Source: Flavobacteriaceae bacterium GF1 (GTDB lineage Bacteria > Bacteroidota > Bacteroidia > Flavobacteriales > Flavobacteriaceae). Taken from it: DNA of 64,000 nt. The notes beneath the pieces were generated by a model. That model did not search any database. It worked only from the letters and a program-made list of their open reading frames with translations, and had not been told where the DNA came from. This document shows, one piece after another, positions 16,033 through 25,192 of the stretch. The position numbers and the translations under genes were made by a program. The number at the start of each line of letters is the position of its first letter. Position 1 is the first letter of the stretch. The DNA lies in the NCBI GenBank assembly GCA_009797885.1, contig WNKP01000001.1:868001-932000 (forward strand). The letters run 5' to 3'.

Positions 16033-17502
16033 ATGTTCAAACGGTTTATTCAATTGCAATGGAAAGCATTTTTCCGTTCGGCTTCGTTCGGAAAAAGTGT
16101 GGGGATTAAAATATTTATGGCCTTTATGGGCCTTTATCTTTTGGCTTCCCTCGGAATACTGGGAGGTACCTTATATTTTATCCTAAGAAAATTAGTGCCA
16201 GATCAAGGGCCGATGTGGGTTTTGAGCCAATTTCTGGTCTACTGGGTTTTGGCGGAACTGTTTTTTAGGTATTTCATGCAAAAACTGCCCGTAATGGAAA
16301 TTAAACCATTGCTGATCAACAATATTCCAAAATCCAAGATTGTCAATTATATCTTGGGCAAATCGGTTTTTTCCGGCTTCAATCTGCTCACTTTGGTGAC
16401 TTTTGTCCCCTTTGCCATTGTCCTGTTGGCCAAGGGATATCCCGCGTTGAATGTATTGTTATGGCTTTTGGCCATGACGGTAATCGCCCTTTGTGCCAAC
16501 TTTCTCAATTTTTTGATTAATAAGAGTGATGTGGCCCTAGGAATTATTATTGGGGCATTGGTGGCCTTTTGGGGATTGGAATATTTTGGGATCATTTCCA
16601 TAAAGGCCATTTTTGGACCTATTTTTCATGCCCTCTATGTCTACCCCATCGCGGTTCTCGCCCCATTGGGGATTCTGGTTGTCCTGTATTTCCTCAATTT
16701 TAAATACCTACAACGTGTATTGTATTTGGACGGTGCTTTAAAAGGAAAGACAAAGGAGGCAAAATCGACCAATTTGGCCTGGACCAGACGCTTTGGTGAG
16801 ATGGCCCCATTTTTACAATTGGATTTACGATTGATATGGAGAAACAAACGGACCAAAACCCAGGTTTGGATATCCCTGTTGTTCGTTTTTTATGGCCTTA
16901 TTTTCTATACCCAGGAAGTTTATGCCAATATGGTAGGGATGCACGTGTTTTTGGGCATTTTTATGACCGGTATCTTTTTGGCGAATTTTGGCCAGTTTAT
17001 ACCGGCTTGGGACAGCGCTTATTATGGAATGATGATGTCCCAGAACATTCCGTTGCGAAAGTACTTGGAGTCCAAGGCGCTCCTTATCACCGTTAGTGTG
17101 GTGGTCATGTTCTTTTTGACCATTCCCTATGTGTATTTTGGATGGAAGGTATTTTTGGTGAACACGGCCTGTGCCGTTTATAATCTAGGGATAAACATCC
17201 CGGTGATCCTATACTTTGGGTCCTTTAACAAAAAAAGGATTGAATTGGACCAAAGCCCGTTTGGAAATATGCAGGGGACCAGTGCCGTGCAGTTTTTGAT
17301 CATGCTTCCCGTGCTTGGGCTGCCCATCGCGTTATTCACCCTATTGCATTTTTTGATATCCTTTGAAATTGCCATTTCGGTCCTTGTAGGCCTGGGAATT
17401 TTGGGCTACGCCTTTAAGGGGAGATTGTTGGATTTGGTAACCGAACAGTATGCCCATAAAAAACATGCAATGCTTCAAGGATTTCAACAAAAAAATGGAT
17501 AA
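16033..17502 (+). CDS. ABC exporter membrane subunit, DUF5687 family
   Basis: 489 residues with about twelve membrane helices and a charged middle loop (LKGKTKEAKSTNLAWTRRFGEM, about 238-260). Matches the Bacteroidota DUF5687 family, which pairs with an ABC ATPase. The ATPase gene follows after 27 bases, so the two probably form an exporter. Substrate unknown; no drug or lipid motif is readable. Confidence 0.82.
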   Translation: MFKRFIQLQWKAFFRSASFGKSVGIKIFMAFMGLYLLASLGILGGTLYFILRKLVPDQGPMWVLSQFLVYWVLAELFFRYFMQKLPVMEIKPLLINNIPKSKIVNYILGKSVFSGFNLLTLVTFVPFAIVLLAKGYPALNVLLWLLAMTVIALCANFLNFLINKSDVALGIIIGALVAFWGLEYFGIISIKAIFGPIFHALYVYPIAVLAPLGILVVLYFLNFKYLQRVLYLDGALKGKTKEAKSTNLAWTRRFGEMAPFLQLDLRLIWRNKRTKTQVWISLLFVFYGLIFYTQEVYANMVGMHVFLGIFMTGIFLANFGQFIPAWDSAYYGMMMSQNIPLRKYLESKALLITVSVVVMFFLTIPYVYFGWKVFLVNTACAVYNLGINIPVILYFGSFNKKRIELDQSPFGNMQGTSAVQFLIMLPVLGLPIALFTLLHFLISFEIAISVLVGLGILGYAFKGRLLDLVTEQYAHKKHAMLQGFQQKNG

Positions 17503-17529
17503 TCAACTCAATATAGAAAATACCCAATC

Positions 17530-18225
17530 ATGATAGCAGTTCATAATCTGAAAAAAAATTACGGTCCAAACACGGTTTTGAACATTGAGACCCTGGAAAT
17601 CCCGAAAGGACAAAGTTTTGGCCTTGTGGGCAACAATGGTGCCGGCAAGACCACATTGTTCAGCTTGTTATTGGATTTAATTCCCCCAACCACTGGGCAT
17701 ATAGAAAACAACGAAGTTCAGGTAAACAAAAGTGAGGCATGGAAACCCTTCACAACGGCCTTTATCGATGAGACTTTTTTGATAGGATACCTGACTCCGG
17801 AGGAGTATTTTTATTTTATCGGCGAACTTCGGGGAAGGAACAAAGCCGATGTGGATGCCCTGTTGTCACAGTTTGAGGATTTTTTCCATGGGGAAATCCT
17901 GGGCCAGAAAAAATACCTGCGGGACCTGTCAAAAGGGAATCAAAAAAAGGCGGGTATTGTGGCCAGTTTCATCGGTAGTCCGGAAGTGGTCATCCTGGAT
18001 GAACCTTTTGCCAATTTGGATCCCACTACCCAGATACGCCTCAAGTCCATTATCAAGGAACTGGCCGCAACGGAAGGGGTGACCGTTTTGGTATCGAGCC
18101 ATGATTTGATGCATGTTACCGAGGTTTGTGAGCGCATTGTGGTGTTGAACAAAGGCGAAATTGTAAAGGATATCGAAACTTCTGCAGAGACCCTTAAAGA
18201 ACTGGAGACCTTCTTCGGGGGATAA
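17530..18225 (+). CDS. ABC transporter ATP-binding protein
   Basis: 231 residues. Walker A GNNGAGKTT (34-42), ABC signature LSKGNQKKAGI (about 137-147), Walker B VVILDEPFANLD (about 155-166) and switch His in VLVSSHD are all present. The signature is LSKGN rather than LSGGQ, a common variant in export ATPases. It should energise the DUF5687 membrane protein encoded just upstream. Confidence 0.93.
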   Translation: MIAVHNLKKNYGPNTVLNIETLEIPKGQSFGLVGNNGAGKTTLFSLLLDLIPPTTGHIENNEVQVNKSEAWKPFTTAFIDETFLIGYLTPEEYFYFIGELRGRNKADVDALLSQFEDFFHGEILGQKKYLRDLSKGNQKKAGIVASFIGSPEVVILDEPFANLDPTTQIRLKSIIKELAATEGVTVLVSSHDLMHVTEVCERIVVLNKGEIVKDIETSAETLKELETFFGG

Positions 18226-18283
18226 AAGCCATTGCTCAGGCCCCTTGGAATTTAAACTGTCTGGAAAACAGGTTTCCCCTGTA

Positions 18284-18335
18284 GGTCCAGACCTTTTTGA
18301 AGATAGTTCTTTCAAACTCCAAAAAGGTTTGGACC
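18284..18335. terminator. Large hairpin in the convergent spacer after the ABC genes
   Basis: A 16-base arm starting GGTCCAGACC (18284-18299) pairs with CAAAAAGGTTTGGACC (18320-18335) with one G-U, around a 20-base loop. It lies between two genes that end toward each other, which suits a bidirectional terminator, though the T-run is inside the stem and not after it. Confidence 0.5.
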
Positions 18336-18375
18336 CACAAAACCCGTTTTATGGGATTTTATGGGGTCCTTGGAC

Positions 18376-18747
18376 TTATCCCTGTGGATTGGGGGTATAG
18401 AAAAATTCTTCCTGCACGATCTTACCATCCTTCACCTGGTACAGACAGATTTCTTCCATCGATTGTCTCCCACCCTCCTTAAAAGTGGCATCCATTTTCA
18501 TGTAGCATGAAAAGAAATTGTCGGCCACTATGGGGTCGGATACTTCATTGCCATGAAATTCCTCGACCATATCGTTAAAAAACGCCGCTTTTTTTAGAAC
18601 TTCTTCAAAACCTTCCACCCGCTCCATAGGTGCTCCTTTGGGCTCAATACTAACAATTTTGGGACCGTAAAGCGTTCTCATGGCGTTTTCAAATTGGCCC
18701 GTCCTACAATAACCGACCAATTTGTCGGCAACTTCCTGTGTTGTCAT
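18376..18747 (-). CDS. SnoaL/NTF2-like protein
   Basis: 123 residues with the alpha+beta cone fold pattern: an N-terminal helix (VADKLVGYCRTGQFENAMRTL), then a run of strands ending in EEICLYQVKDGKIVQEEFFY. No catalytic residues can be assigned. Members are small stress or ligand-binding proteins, or isomerases. It is followed on the same strand by nothing and preceded by the DUF2461 gene 61 bases away. Confidence 0.75.
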   Translation of the reverse strand: MTTQEVADKLVGYCRTGQFENAMRTLYGPKIVSIEPKGAPMERVEGFEEVLKKAAFFNDMVEEFHGNEVSDPIVADNFFSCYMKMDATFKEGGRQSMEEICLYQVKDGKIVQEEFFYTPNPQG

Positions 18748-18808
18748 CTGTCTTCGTTTTTATTGAACTCTTTTAGACTTTTTCAAATGGCCGCAAGAGT
18801 TCATTGAT

Positions 18809-19486
18809 TTATAAATAATACTCCTGGTTTTCGAGGGCTTTGCCCAGATAGGTGTTTAGCGGCGATAAAATTTCAAAATGCTCCACTATTTCATCTACCA
18901 GACGTTCCGACCCATAAAAATTGGACACGGGAAATTCGGCAAAGGCATAAAACTGTTTATGGAACAAGTAGTCACATTGCTCCGCAATTGCCTTGAATTC
19001 CTTATCCAATCGCTTTGCCCTTTCCCCTTTTAAGAGGCCAAATGCCCTCCTGAACGTTGGGGTTTCCACGAGCCCTATAAGTTGCTTTGGATGCTTGGCA
19101 ATGTATTGACGTACCTTTTTGAGTTGTGCTGGACTTACCATAAAAAGGCCACCCCCCACATGTATATGTTCGGCATCGATACCCAAATAATATCCAGGTT
19201 TTTCCGATTTTTTTCCTCCTGGGGAAAAACCGGCCTTCATGATGGTATGGTAAGGGGATTTGTCCTTGGAAAACCGAATGTCCCTGTGGATTCTGAAAAG
19301 GGCTTTTTTAGGGTCATCAACCATTTGGCCATCCCATAGTTGCAATTGTGGAAGTAGGGTCTCCAACAATTCCAAAAAAGGACCTTTTACATCGCTTTCA
19401 TAGCGCTTCTTATTGGCGTGGAACCATTCCTTGGTATTGTTTTGGGCAAGTTCCTTAAAAAAGGTGCTGTAGGAGGCTGTGATCAT
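18809..19486 (-). CDS. DUF2461 domain protein
   Basis: 225 residues. It has the family blocks NNTKEWFHANKKRYE (about 16-30), RIHRDIRFSKDKSPYHT (about 66-82) and GGGLFMVSPAQLKKVR (about 111-126). Function is unknown; members are widespread in Bacteroidota and soluble. Its start overlaps the end of the TfoX-like gene by four bases, so the two are co-translated. Confidence 0.87.
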   Translation of the reverse strand: MITASYSTFFKELAQNNTKEWFHANKKRYESDVKGPFLELLETLLPQLQLWDGQMVDDPKKALFRIHRDIRFSKDKSPYHTIMKAGFSPGGKKSEKPGYYLGIDAEHIHVGGGLFMVSPAQLKKVRQYIAKHPKQLIGLVETPTFRRAFGLLKGERAKRLDKEFKAIAEQCDYLFHKQFYAFAEFPVSNFYGSERLVDEIVEHFEILSPLNTYLGKALENQEYYL

Positions 19487-19809
19487 ACCTTCGTTTTTTG
19501 GTTTTGGATTGTGTCAAAAGCCAATTGGGTCATTTCTTCCCAATGGTATTTGTTGGTAAAGGGAAGCTCGTACCAGCCGGTCAATGGCCCTTTGTTCCTA
19601 AAGGGATTGAATTCCTGTAGTGGTTTTTTGATCCGGTCTATGGGATAATCCTTCCCCAGTCTAAATACCATTCGCCCCTTTCTGGAATAAAAGACAAATA
19701 CCTTTCCCTCAAAGCAAAGGGCCGGGGAACGCATCATCCTGCCTTCCACCACCTGCGGATGTAACGCACAAAACGTTTGGCAAATCCCTAGAAAAATCTC
19801 AAATTCCAT
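19483..19809 (-). CDS. TfoX/Sxy N-terminal-like small protein
   Basis: 108 residues. The segment GRMMRSPALCFEGKVFVFYSRKGRMVFRLGK (about 23-53) and the following FNPF...LTGWYELPF match the TfoX-N/MmcQ-like fold. True TfoX regulates competence in gamma-proteobacteria; small single-domain versions in Bacteroidota have no known role. A TAGCTTTG -7 element lies only four bases before the start codon, so the transcript could be leaderless. Confidence 0.7.
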   Translation of the reverse strand: MEFEIFLGICQTFCALHPQVVEGRMMRSPALCFEGKVFVFYSRKGRMVFRLGKDYPIDRIKKPLQEFNPFRNKGPLTGWYELPFTNKYHWEEMTQLAFDTIQNQKTKV

Positions 19810-19813
19810 ATCC

Positions 19814-19821
19814 CAAAGCTA
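19814..19821 (-). promoter_or_regulatory. -7 element TAGCTTTG abutting the TfoX-like start codon
   Basis: Exact TAnnTTTG on the minus strand, ending four bases before the ATG at 19809. A transcript from it would begin at or next to the start codon. Confidence 0.35.
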
Positions 19822-19873
19822 GGGATGCCCTCAATGGGGGCAAATGGTGAAATCCGACACTTTTGAGGGTTGA

Positions 19874-19900
19874 TTGTGCCAAAAAGGATGTTTACCTTTA
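19874..19900 (+). promoter_or_regulatory. Promoter of the GlxA-type regulator (TTG-N16-TACCTTTA)
   Basis: A TTG at 19874-19876 and TACCTTTA at 19893-19900 (one mismatch to TAnnTTTG) are 16 bases apart. They precede the ATG at 19919, which shows that the longer reading frame from 19874 is not the coding start. Confidence 0.45.
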
Positions 19901-19918
19901 GTTCAGATACGCACAAAC

Positions 19919-20932
19919 ATGAAACATGTAAGTATTTTGGTGCCCAAGGGGAATTCCATCTTGAGTAGCATAGTGGGACCTTATAAGATATTGATGGGTG
20001 CCAACCAATTCATGATACAGACGGGTTTACGGAGTGACAACTATTTTGACCTTCACTTGGTAGGTATTGAAAAAGTGGCCTCACTCTATGAAGGCGCCTT
20101 TGGGGTCCATTGCGATAGCCTTTTGGCGGAGGTCGAAAAAACGGACCTGATTTTGATTCCAGCCCTACGACCGGATAATCTTATGGAGGATTTGGCCCAA
20201 AATGAGCCATTTATTCCCTGGATTTTAAAGCACCGGGCCAAGACCAATGCCGAGGTGGCCAGCATGTGTATGGGGGCATTTATTTTGGCACAGACCGGTT
20301 TGGTGGACAATAAACAATGTTCAACGCATTGGGCTGCCATGGACTTGTTTGCCCAATTGTTTCCGCAAGTGAATTTGGTGTCCAATAAAGTGGTTACCGA
20401 AGAAGATGGCATCTATACCAGTGGGGGCGCCTATTCTTTTTTAAACCTTATGTTACATCTGGTGGAAAAATACTGTGGCCGTGGGGCAGCCGTATATATC
20501 TCTAAGTTTTTTGAAATAGAATTTGATCGGGACAATCAAAATCAATTTGCCATATTCCAGGGTCAGAAAGATCATGAGGATGAAGCCATACGACAGGCGC
20601 AGCTGTACATTGAAGGAAATGTCACCGAAAGGATTTCTGTGGAAGCCCTGGCCTTAAAGTTTGCCATTAGCCGACGGAATTTTGTGCGACGATTTAAAAA
20701 AGCCACACAGAATACGCCCTTGGAATATATCCAACGTGTTAAAATGGAAGCGGCCAAGCGAAGTTTGGAGTCCACCCAAAAGAATGTGAACGAAGTGATG
20801 TATCAAGTGGGTTATGCCGATCAGAAGGCATTCAGGACCGTGTTTAAAAAATATGTGGGTTTGTCACCCGTAGCGTATAAGACAAAATATAACCGTGGCG
20901 TGACCCATTTTGAACGCCCCTCTGCCTGGTAA
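19919..20932 (+). CDS. GlxA-type transcriptional regulator (DJ-1/PfpI domain plus AraC HTH)
   Basis: 337 residues from the ATG at 19919 (MKHVSILVPKGNS). N-terminal DJ-1/PfpI-like domain (about 1-190) with the ASMCMGAFILAQTGL elbow near residue 120, a degenerate amidase site used for sensing. C-terminal AraC/XylS double helix-turn-helix (about 225-330: RISVEALALKFAISRRNFVRRFK and VNEVMYQVGYADQKAFRTVFKKYVGLSP). Probably an activator of a nearby or distant catabolic gene; the effector and targets are unknown. It is a single-gene unit ended by the hairpin at 21018. Confidence 0.9.
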   Translation: MKHVSILVPKGNSILSSIVGPYKILMGANQFMIQTGLRSDNYFDLHLVGIEKVASLYEGAFGVHCDSLLAEVEKTDLILIPALRPDNLMEDLAQNEPFIPWILKHRAKTNAEVASMCMGAFILAQTGLVDNKQCSTHWAAMDLFAQLFPQVNLVSNKVVTEEDGIYTSGGAYSFLNLMLHLVEKYCGRGAAVYISKFFEIEFDRDNQNQFAIFQGQKDHEDEAIRQAQLYIEGNVTERISVEALALKFAISRRNFVRRFKKATQNTPLEYIQRVKMEAAKRSLESTQKNVNEVMYQVGYADQKAFRTVFKKYVGLSPVAYKTKYNRGVTHFERPSAW

Positions 20933-21017
20933 ACGTTTGACATGTGCAAAAGGTTAACGAGAGCGTCTTTTTAATGAGGCAAATCTGCATAACATCTCAC
21001 TTATTTAAATGGAGAAC

Positions 21018-21050
21018 AAAAGGGGTGGGCACAATCCCACCCCTTTTTAT
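21018..21050. terminator. Bidirectional intrinsic terminator
   Basis: A 12-base stem (AAAAGGGGTGGG at 21018-21029 with CCCACCCCTTTT at 21036-21047) around a 6-base loop, with A/T tracts on both sides. It ends the GlxA-type gene on the plus strand and the lipoprotein gene on the minus strand. Confidence 0.85.
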
Positions 21051-21077
21051 GGATACTAAAAATTCCTGCTTTTTTAG

Positions 21078-21800
21078 TTAAAAACCACCAGTTCCACATA
21101 CAGAAAAGAAATCTTCCTCTATGGTGACCGAACAGGAATTTGAGCCTGAAGAAGCGTTAACGGTTACCTCAACTTTATCTACTCGGCCACTTGATGGACT
21201 ACATGGAACTGAAATTATTATTTGAGGATATCCATTGGAATTAAGAGTGCCCGAATGTGTTGATATGATACCGGAATTTCTGGTAACAACAAAAGTACTA
21301 CTGGTTATTGACCAACCGGGGCTCAACGTTGGAACAGTATAAAAGGCCACATTATTACTGCCTAGGGCATTGACTTCGTAGACACTGGTGATTGAAACAC
21401 CGCACGGTTGTATTTGGGGACACTTGAGGATAGTTTTGTTTAGATCGCAAAGCCCCGCCGTAACATTTACTTTTCCACCGGAAAAATTACTTGCCAATGA
21501 GAATGTGGCTTGATTCGTACCTTGACCACCTGTTAGACTCATATTGCCTTGCGCTACGGACCAAGTTATGTTTTGATTGTTTGTATCCGAATCATAAGTA
21601 AATGTCACAGTGGAATTTGGGTTTCCACAATCAGGGCCATCAATGGTACACGGGGGTAAGGAGATTAAAGAGGTACTTTGTAAGGATGAATCCAATTCTA
21701 GACTTTCGAAAGTATTGTCATTGGACACTTCATCTTTTTCGCATGAGACGAAAGCGAGGATCAGTAAAGAAATTGAAAATAGGCATAGATTTGTTTTCAT
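21078..21800 (-). CDS. Secreted lipoprotein with Ig/PKD-like repeats, function unknown
   Basis: 240 residues. N-terminal lipoprotein signal with lipobox FVSC (Cys20) followed by EKDE, then a Ser/Thr-rich linker and a beta-rich body. Cysteines are frequent, and the stretch STVTFTYDSDTNNQNITWSV to QGTNQATFSLASNFSGGKVNV reads like one Ig/PKD-like domain; a second beta domain fills the rest. No sorting domain or enzyme motif is visible. It is a single gene between a bidirectional terminator and sprE. Probably surface or periplasmic. Confidence 0.7.
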   Translation of the reverse strand: MKTNLCLFSISLLILAFVSCEKDEVSNDNTFESLELDSSLQSTSLISLPPCTIDGPDCGNPNSTVTFTYDSDTNNQNITWSVAQGNMSLTGGQGTNQATFSLASNFSGGKVNVTAGLCDLNKTILKCPQIQPCGVSITSVYEVNALGSNNVAFYTVPTLSPGWSITSSTFVVTRNSGIISTHSGTLNSNGYPQIIISVPCSPSSGRVDKVEVTVNASSGSNSCSVTIEEDFFSVCGTGGF

Positions 21801-22007
21801 GATTAGATTTAAAATTAGAGAATTTTCTTACAAATAAAAATAAGCAAATACCTCAAATTTTAAAAGTTAAAAAAACCATCTAAGCACCTAAAGTGTTGTA
21901 AGTTATCGGATTTGTAAAAAGAAAGCGTATTTATCTGGACGTAATTTGAATTTCCTATACTAAACAATGCTTTTTTAAGTTATCCTTCATAGGAAAGATT
22001 GTCACAT

Positions 22008-24557
22008 TTGAAGCTTCATTTTAAATCCATACTTCCAGCGATAGGGCTACTCTTGCTTTGTTTGGCGTGTTCCACCAAGAAGGATGCGTTCATCAATCGC
22101 AATTGGCATGCCGTGACCACAAAATACAATGTGCTGTACAACGGAAATTTGGCTTTTGAACAGGGCAGGGAAGAACTCAACGCATCCTATCGTGACGATT
22201 TTTGGGAAGTGTTGCCCGTAGAGCGGTTGGAAGTAACGGAGGAAATCAAACTGGATTCGGAAGACAACAATCCCAACTTTGTCATTGCCGAGGAGAAGGC
22301 AACCAAAGCCATTCAAAAGCACAGTATGGACATTAAGGATGAGGAGCGCAACCCCCAAACGGATGAGGCCTTTTTACTGCTGGGCAAAGCACGCTATTTT
22401 GACCAGCGTTATATCCCAGCACTTGAAGCCTTCAATTACATCCTAAGGAAATATGTGGAGAGTGACAAATTGAACGAAGCGACCATTTGGAGGGAAAAAA
22501 CGAATATGCGCCTGGACAATCCTGAAGTTGCCCTTAAGAACCTAAAACGACTTTTGAAGTTTGAGCGGCTAAAAGACCAGGAATATGCAGATACCTATGC
22601 TGTAATGGCACAGAGCTACCTGCACCTGAATGCCACGGATTCGGCCATTCAAAAATTGAAGGTGGCCCAGGCCTATACCAAAAAGAATGAGGAGCGCGGT
22701 CGCTACCTGTTCATTATTGGACAATTGTACGATCAATTGGGACTTAAGGACAGTGCCAATTATGCCTATGACAAGGTAATCGCCTTAAATAGAAAATCGC
22801 CCAGGGTATATATGATCAACGCCCATTTAAATAAAATCCAGAACACGGCGATTACCGCGGAAAACCAAGAACCCTTATTGGAGTATTTAACGGATTTGGA
22901 AGAAAACCGGGAAAACCGCCCTTTTCTGGATAAAATATATCATCAGATTGCGAATTACCATTTAAAAACAGGCTCGGATAGTGTGGCATTGGCCTATTAC
23001 AATAAATCGCTCAGGACCACACAGCAGGACACTAAACTCAATGCCAGGAACTATGAAACCCTGGGAGAACATAATTTCAACCAAAAAGAATACAAAAAGG
23101 CAGGTGCGTATTATGATAGCACCTTGACCAACTTGGCGGAAAACACGAAAAAATACCGTCGCATCAAAAAGAAGTTCGATAATCTGGAAGATGTCATCAA
23201 ATATGAAGATATCGTGCAATATGCAGATAGTGTCGTTACGCTATATCGTATGCCCGAGGAAGAACGGACGGCCTATTTTGAGGAGTATATCCAAGGACTA
23301 AAGGATGAGGCCGCCGCCCTGGAGGCCGAAAAGGAAAAAAAAGCCAGAGCAGGTTATGCTGCATTTGCCGAAACCCAAGGTGGAAAGGAGAACAAGGGCA
23401 AGTTCTATTTTTATAACGTCACCAGTCTGGGCTATGGGAAGAATGAGTTCAGGACCCGTTGGGGAGAACGCCCATTGGAGGATGATTGGCGTTGGAGCAA
23501 TAAAACCCGTGTAATACCCTCGGAAGCTACGGGCAACCCAGTAGCCGACGGGGACAATGGACCTGTTACGGAAGAAGAAAAGTATTCCGTTGCATTTTAC
23601 ATGGAGCAATTACCCAAGGACGCTGCCGTTATTGACAGTTTGATTGGGGAACGGAATTTTGCCAATTACCAACTAGGGTTGATCTATAAGGAAAAATTCA
23701 GGGAAAACCTTTTGGCCGCAGCGAAACTGGAAAAGGTTTTAAAGGGAAATCCCGAAGAGCGATTGATATTGCCATCCAAGTACAATCTTTATAAGATTTA
23801 TGAGGAGACCGGTAGCCCTTTGGCCGTGGAAGTGAAGCAGGACATTTTGAAGAACCACCCAGATAGCAGGTATGCCACGGTTTTACTGAATCCTGAAGCA
23901 ATTTTGACCGATGACGCGCAAGGTCCGGAAGCGCGGTATGCCCAATTGTTCAAAAAGTATCGGGAACAACGGTTTTTAGAGGTCATTACCCAATCCCAGG
24001 AATATATCAATGTGTTCACGGGCGATCCCATTGTCCCAAAGTTCGAACTATTGAAGGCCAATGCCATTGGACGCCTACAAGGTTTTGAACCCTATAAGGA
24101 AGCATTGAACTATGTGGCACTGACCTATCCCAACAATCCCGAAGGGAAAAAAGCGGAGCGAATCGTTGCCGAGCAATTGCCCAAATTGGAATCCAAAGAA
24201 TTCTCTCCCGAAGAAGGAAGTACGGGAACCGGGAATTGGAAAGTGGTGTTCCCATTTAAGATTAGGGATGATGCAAAAGCAGTGAAGCTTCAAAAGCGAT
24301 TGGAGGATGCCATTGAAGAGTTACGCTATCGAAATAGGGTATCAAAGGATATCTATAATTTGGAAGACCAGTTTGTCGTGGTCCATGGGTTCCGATCCAA
24401 GGATTTTGCCCTGGGTTTTTCCGAACTCATAAAAAAGAATAAGGACTACTTAATCAAGGATGAGAATTTTGTAATTTTGTCCAAGAATTACCAAACCATC
24501 CTGATCCATAAGAATTTAGATGCTTACAAAGCACAATTGTTAACCCCAAAACCGTGA
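22008..24557 (+). CDS. sprE: Gliding motility/type IX secretion lipoprotein SprE (PorW)
   Basis: 849 residues from TTG 22008; an in-frame TTG at 21999 would add three residues. AGGAAAG at 21991-21997 sits about ten bases before 22008 and favours it. The signal ends in a lipobox (CLAC-STKK), and the body begins with INRNWHAVTTKYNVLYNGNLAFEQG, a hallmark of SprE/PorW. Tetratricopeptide-like helices fill about 100-430, a Lys/Glu-rich stretch follows, and a second helical half ends in a SPOR-like segment. SprE is required for type IX secretion and gliding in Flavobacterium; PorW links the PorLM motor to the outer-membrane ring. It precedes bactofilin and the atp genes by 4 bases. Confidence 0.92.
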   Translation: MKLHFKSILPAIGLLLLCLACSTKKDAFINRNWHAVTTKYNVLYNGNLAFEQGREELNASYRDDFWEVLPVERLEVTEEIKLDSEDNNPNFVIAEEKATKAIQKHSMDIKDEERNPQTDEAFLLLGKARYFDQRYIPALEAFNYILRKYVESDKLNEATIWREKTNMRLDNPEVALKNLKRLLKFERLKDQEYADTYAVMAQSYLHLNATDSAIQKLKVAQAYTKKNEERGRYLFIIGQLYDQLGLKDSANYAYDKVIALNRKSPRVYMINAHLNKIQNTAITAENQEPLLEYLTDLEENRENRPFLDKIYHQIANYHLKTGSDSVALAYYNKSLRTTQQDTKLNARNYETLGEHNFNQKEYKKAGAYYDSTLTNLAENTKKYRRIKKKFDNLEDVIKYEDIVQYADSVVTLYRMPEEERTAYFEEYIQGLKDEAAALEAEKEKKARAGYAAFAETQGGKENKGKFYFYNVTSLGYGKNEFRTRWGERPLEDDWRWSNKTRVIPSEATGNPVADGDNGPVTEEEKYSVAFYMEQLPKDAAVIDSLIGERNFANYQLGLIYKEKFRENLLAAAKLEKVLKGNPEERLILPSKYNLYKIYEETGSPLAVEVKQDILKNHPDSRYATVLLNPEAILTDDAQGPEARYAQLFKKYREQRFLEVITQSQEYINVFTGDPIVPKFELLKANAIGRLQGFEPYKEALNYVALTYPNNPEGKKAERIVAEQLPKLESKEFSPEEGSTGTGNWKVVFPFKIRDDAKAVKLQKRLEDAIEELRYRNRVSKDIYNLEDQFVVVHGFRSKDFALGFSELIKKNKDYLIKDENFVILSKNYQTILIHKNLDAYKAQLLTPKP

Positions 24558-24561
24558 ACAG

Positions 24562-24984
24562 ATGTTCTCAGACAACAAAAAGCCCCGACCTATGGAAAAC
24601 TTTGGCGGACAGCCCAACAGAATCGAGAAAAACACCGTAATCAAAGGAGATATTACCTCCGAGGCAGATTTTAGAATTGATGGTAAACTTGAAGGAAATG
24701 TAAAAACTTCCGGAAAGGTAGTTATTGGTAAGGATGGCCTTATCAAGGGAAAAGTGGAATGCGTGAATGCAGATATTGAAGGTAGCTTTAATGGCGAACT
24801 CTTTGTGTCCGAATTATTGTCCCTAAAGACCACGGCCAAAATTGAGGGAACCGTAAACGTTTCCAAATTGGCGGTGGAACCGGGAGCTACTTTTAATGCC
24901 TCCTGTAGCATGGGAAAAGGAACAAGTACGGCAACCCATAAATTGCAGCCTCCCAAAGTGAATGAACCAGCAAAAGTCTCCTAA
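24562..24984 (+). CDS. Bactofilin (polymer-forming cytoskeletal protein)
   Basis: 140 residues. The central right-handed beta-helix (about 22-115) shows the repeated I-x-G-x-(V/I) pattern: TVIKGDITSEADFRIDGKLEGNV, VVIGKDGLIKGKV and AKIEGTVNVSKL. The unstructured N- and C-termini are typical. Bactofilins form filaments that scaffold envelope enzymes. The gene starts four bases after sprE and its end overlaps atpZ by 23 bases, so it is co-expressed with both. Confidence 0.93.
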   Translation: MFSDNKKPRPMENFGGQPNRIEKNTVIKGDITSEADFRIDGKLEGNVKTSGKVVIGKDGLIKGKVECVNADIEGSFNGELFVSELLSLKTTAKIEGTVNVSKLAVEPGATFNASCSMGKGTSTATHKLQPPKVNEPAKVS

Positions 24985-25192
24985 GAAAAACAATGGCTTT
25001 AAAAATGCAGCGGCCCTATCCGGCATTGCATTTGAAATGGGCATTATTATTTACCTTGCTGTAAAAGGAGGCAATTGGTTGGATGCCCATTACGAAACCG
25101 AAAAAAAATATTTTACCGTAATAGCCACACTTTTGGGTGTGGCTATTTCCATTTGGGTAGTTTTGCAGCAATTGAAAAGATTGAACAATTGA
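24962..25192 (+). CDS. AtpZ/AtpI family protein
   Basis: 76 residues with two membrane helices (about 15-35 and 48-68) joined by GGNWLDAHYETEKKYF. Matches the AtpZ/AtpI proteins encoded ahead of F-type ATP synthase genes, which help c-ring assembly or carry Mg2+/Ca2+. It starts inside the bactofilin gene and overlaps the next gene by TTGA. Confidence 0.85.
   Translation: MNQQKSPKKNNGFKNAAALSGIAFEMGIIIYLAVKGGNWLDAHYETEKKYFTVIATLLGVAISIWVVLQQLKRLNN

Noticed and set aside
25075-25188. N-terminal extension of the DUF6168 frame
   Set aside because: It lies in atpZ in another frame; the TTGA overlap at 25189 gives a normal membrane protein start.
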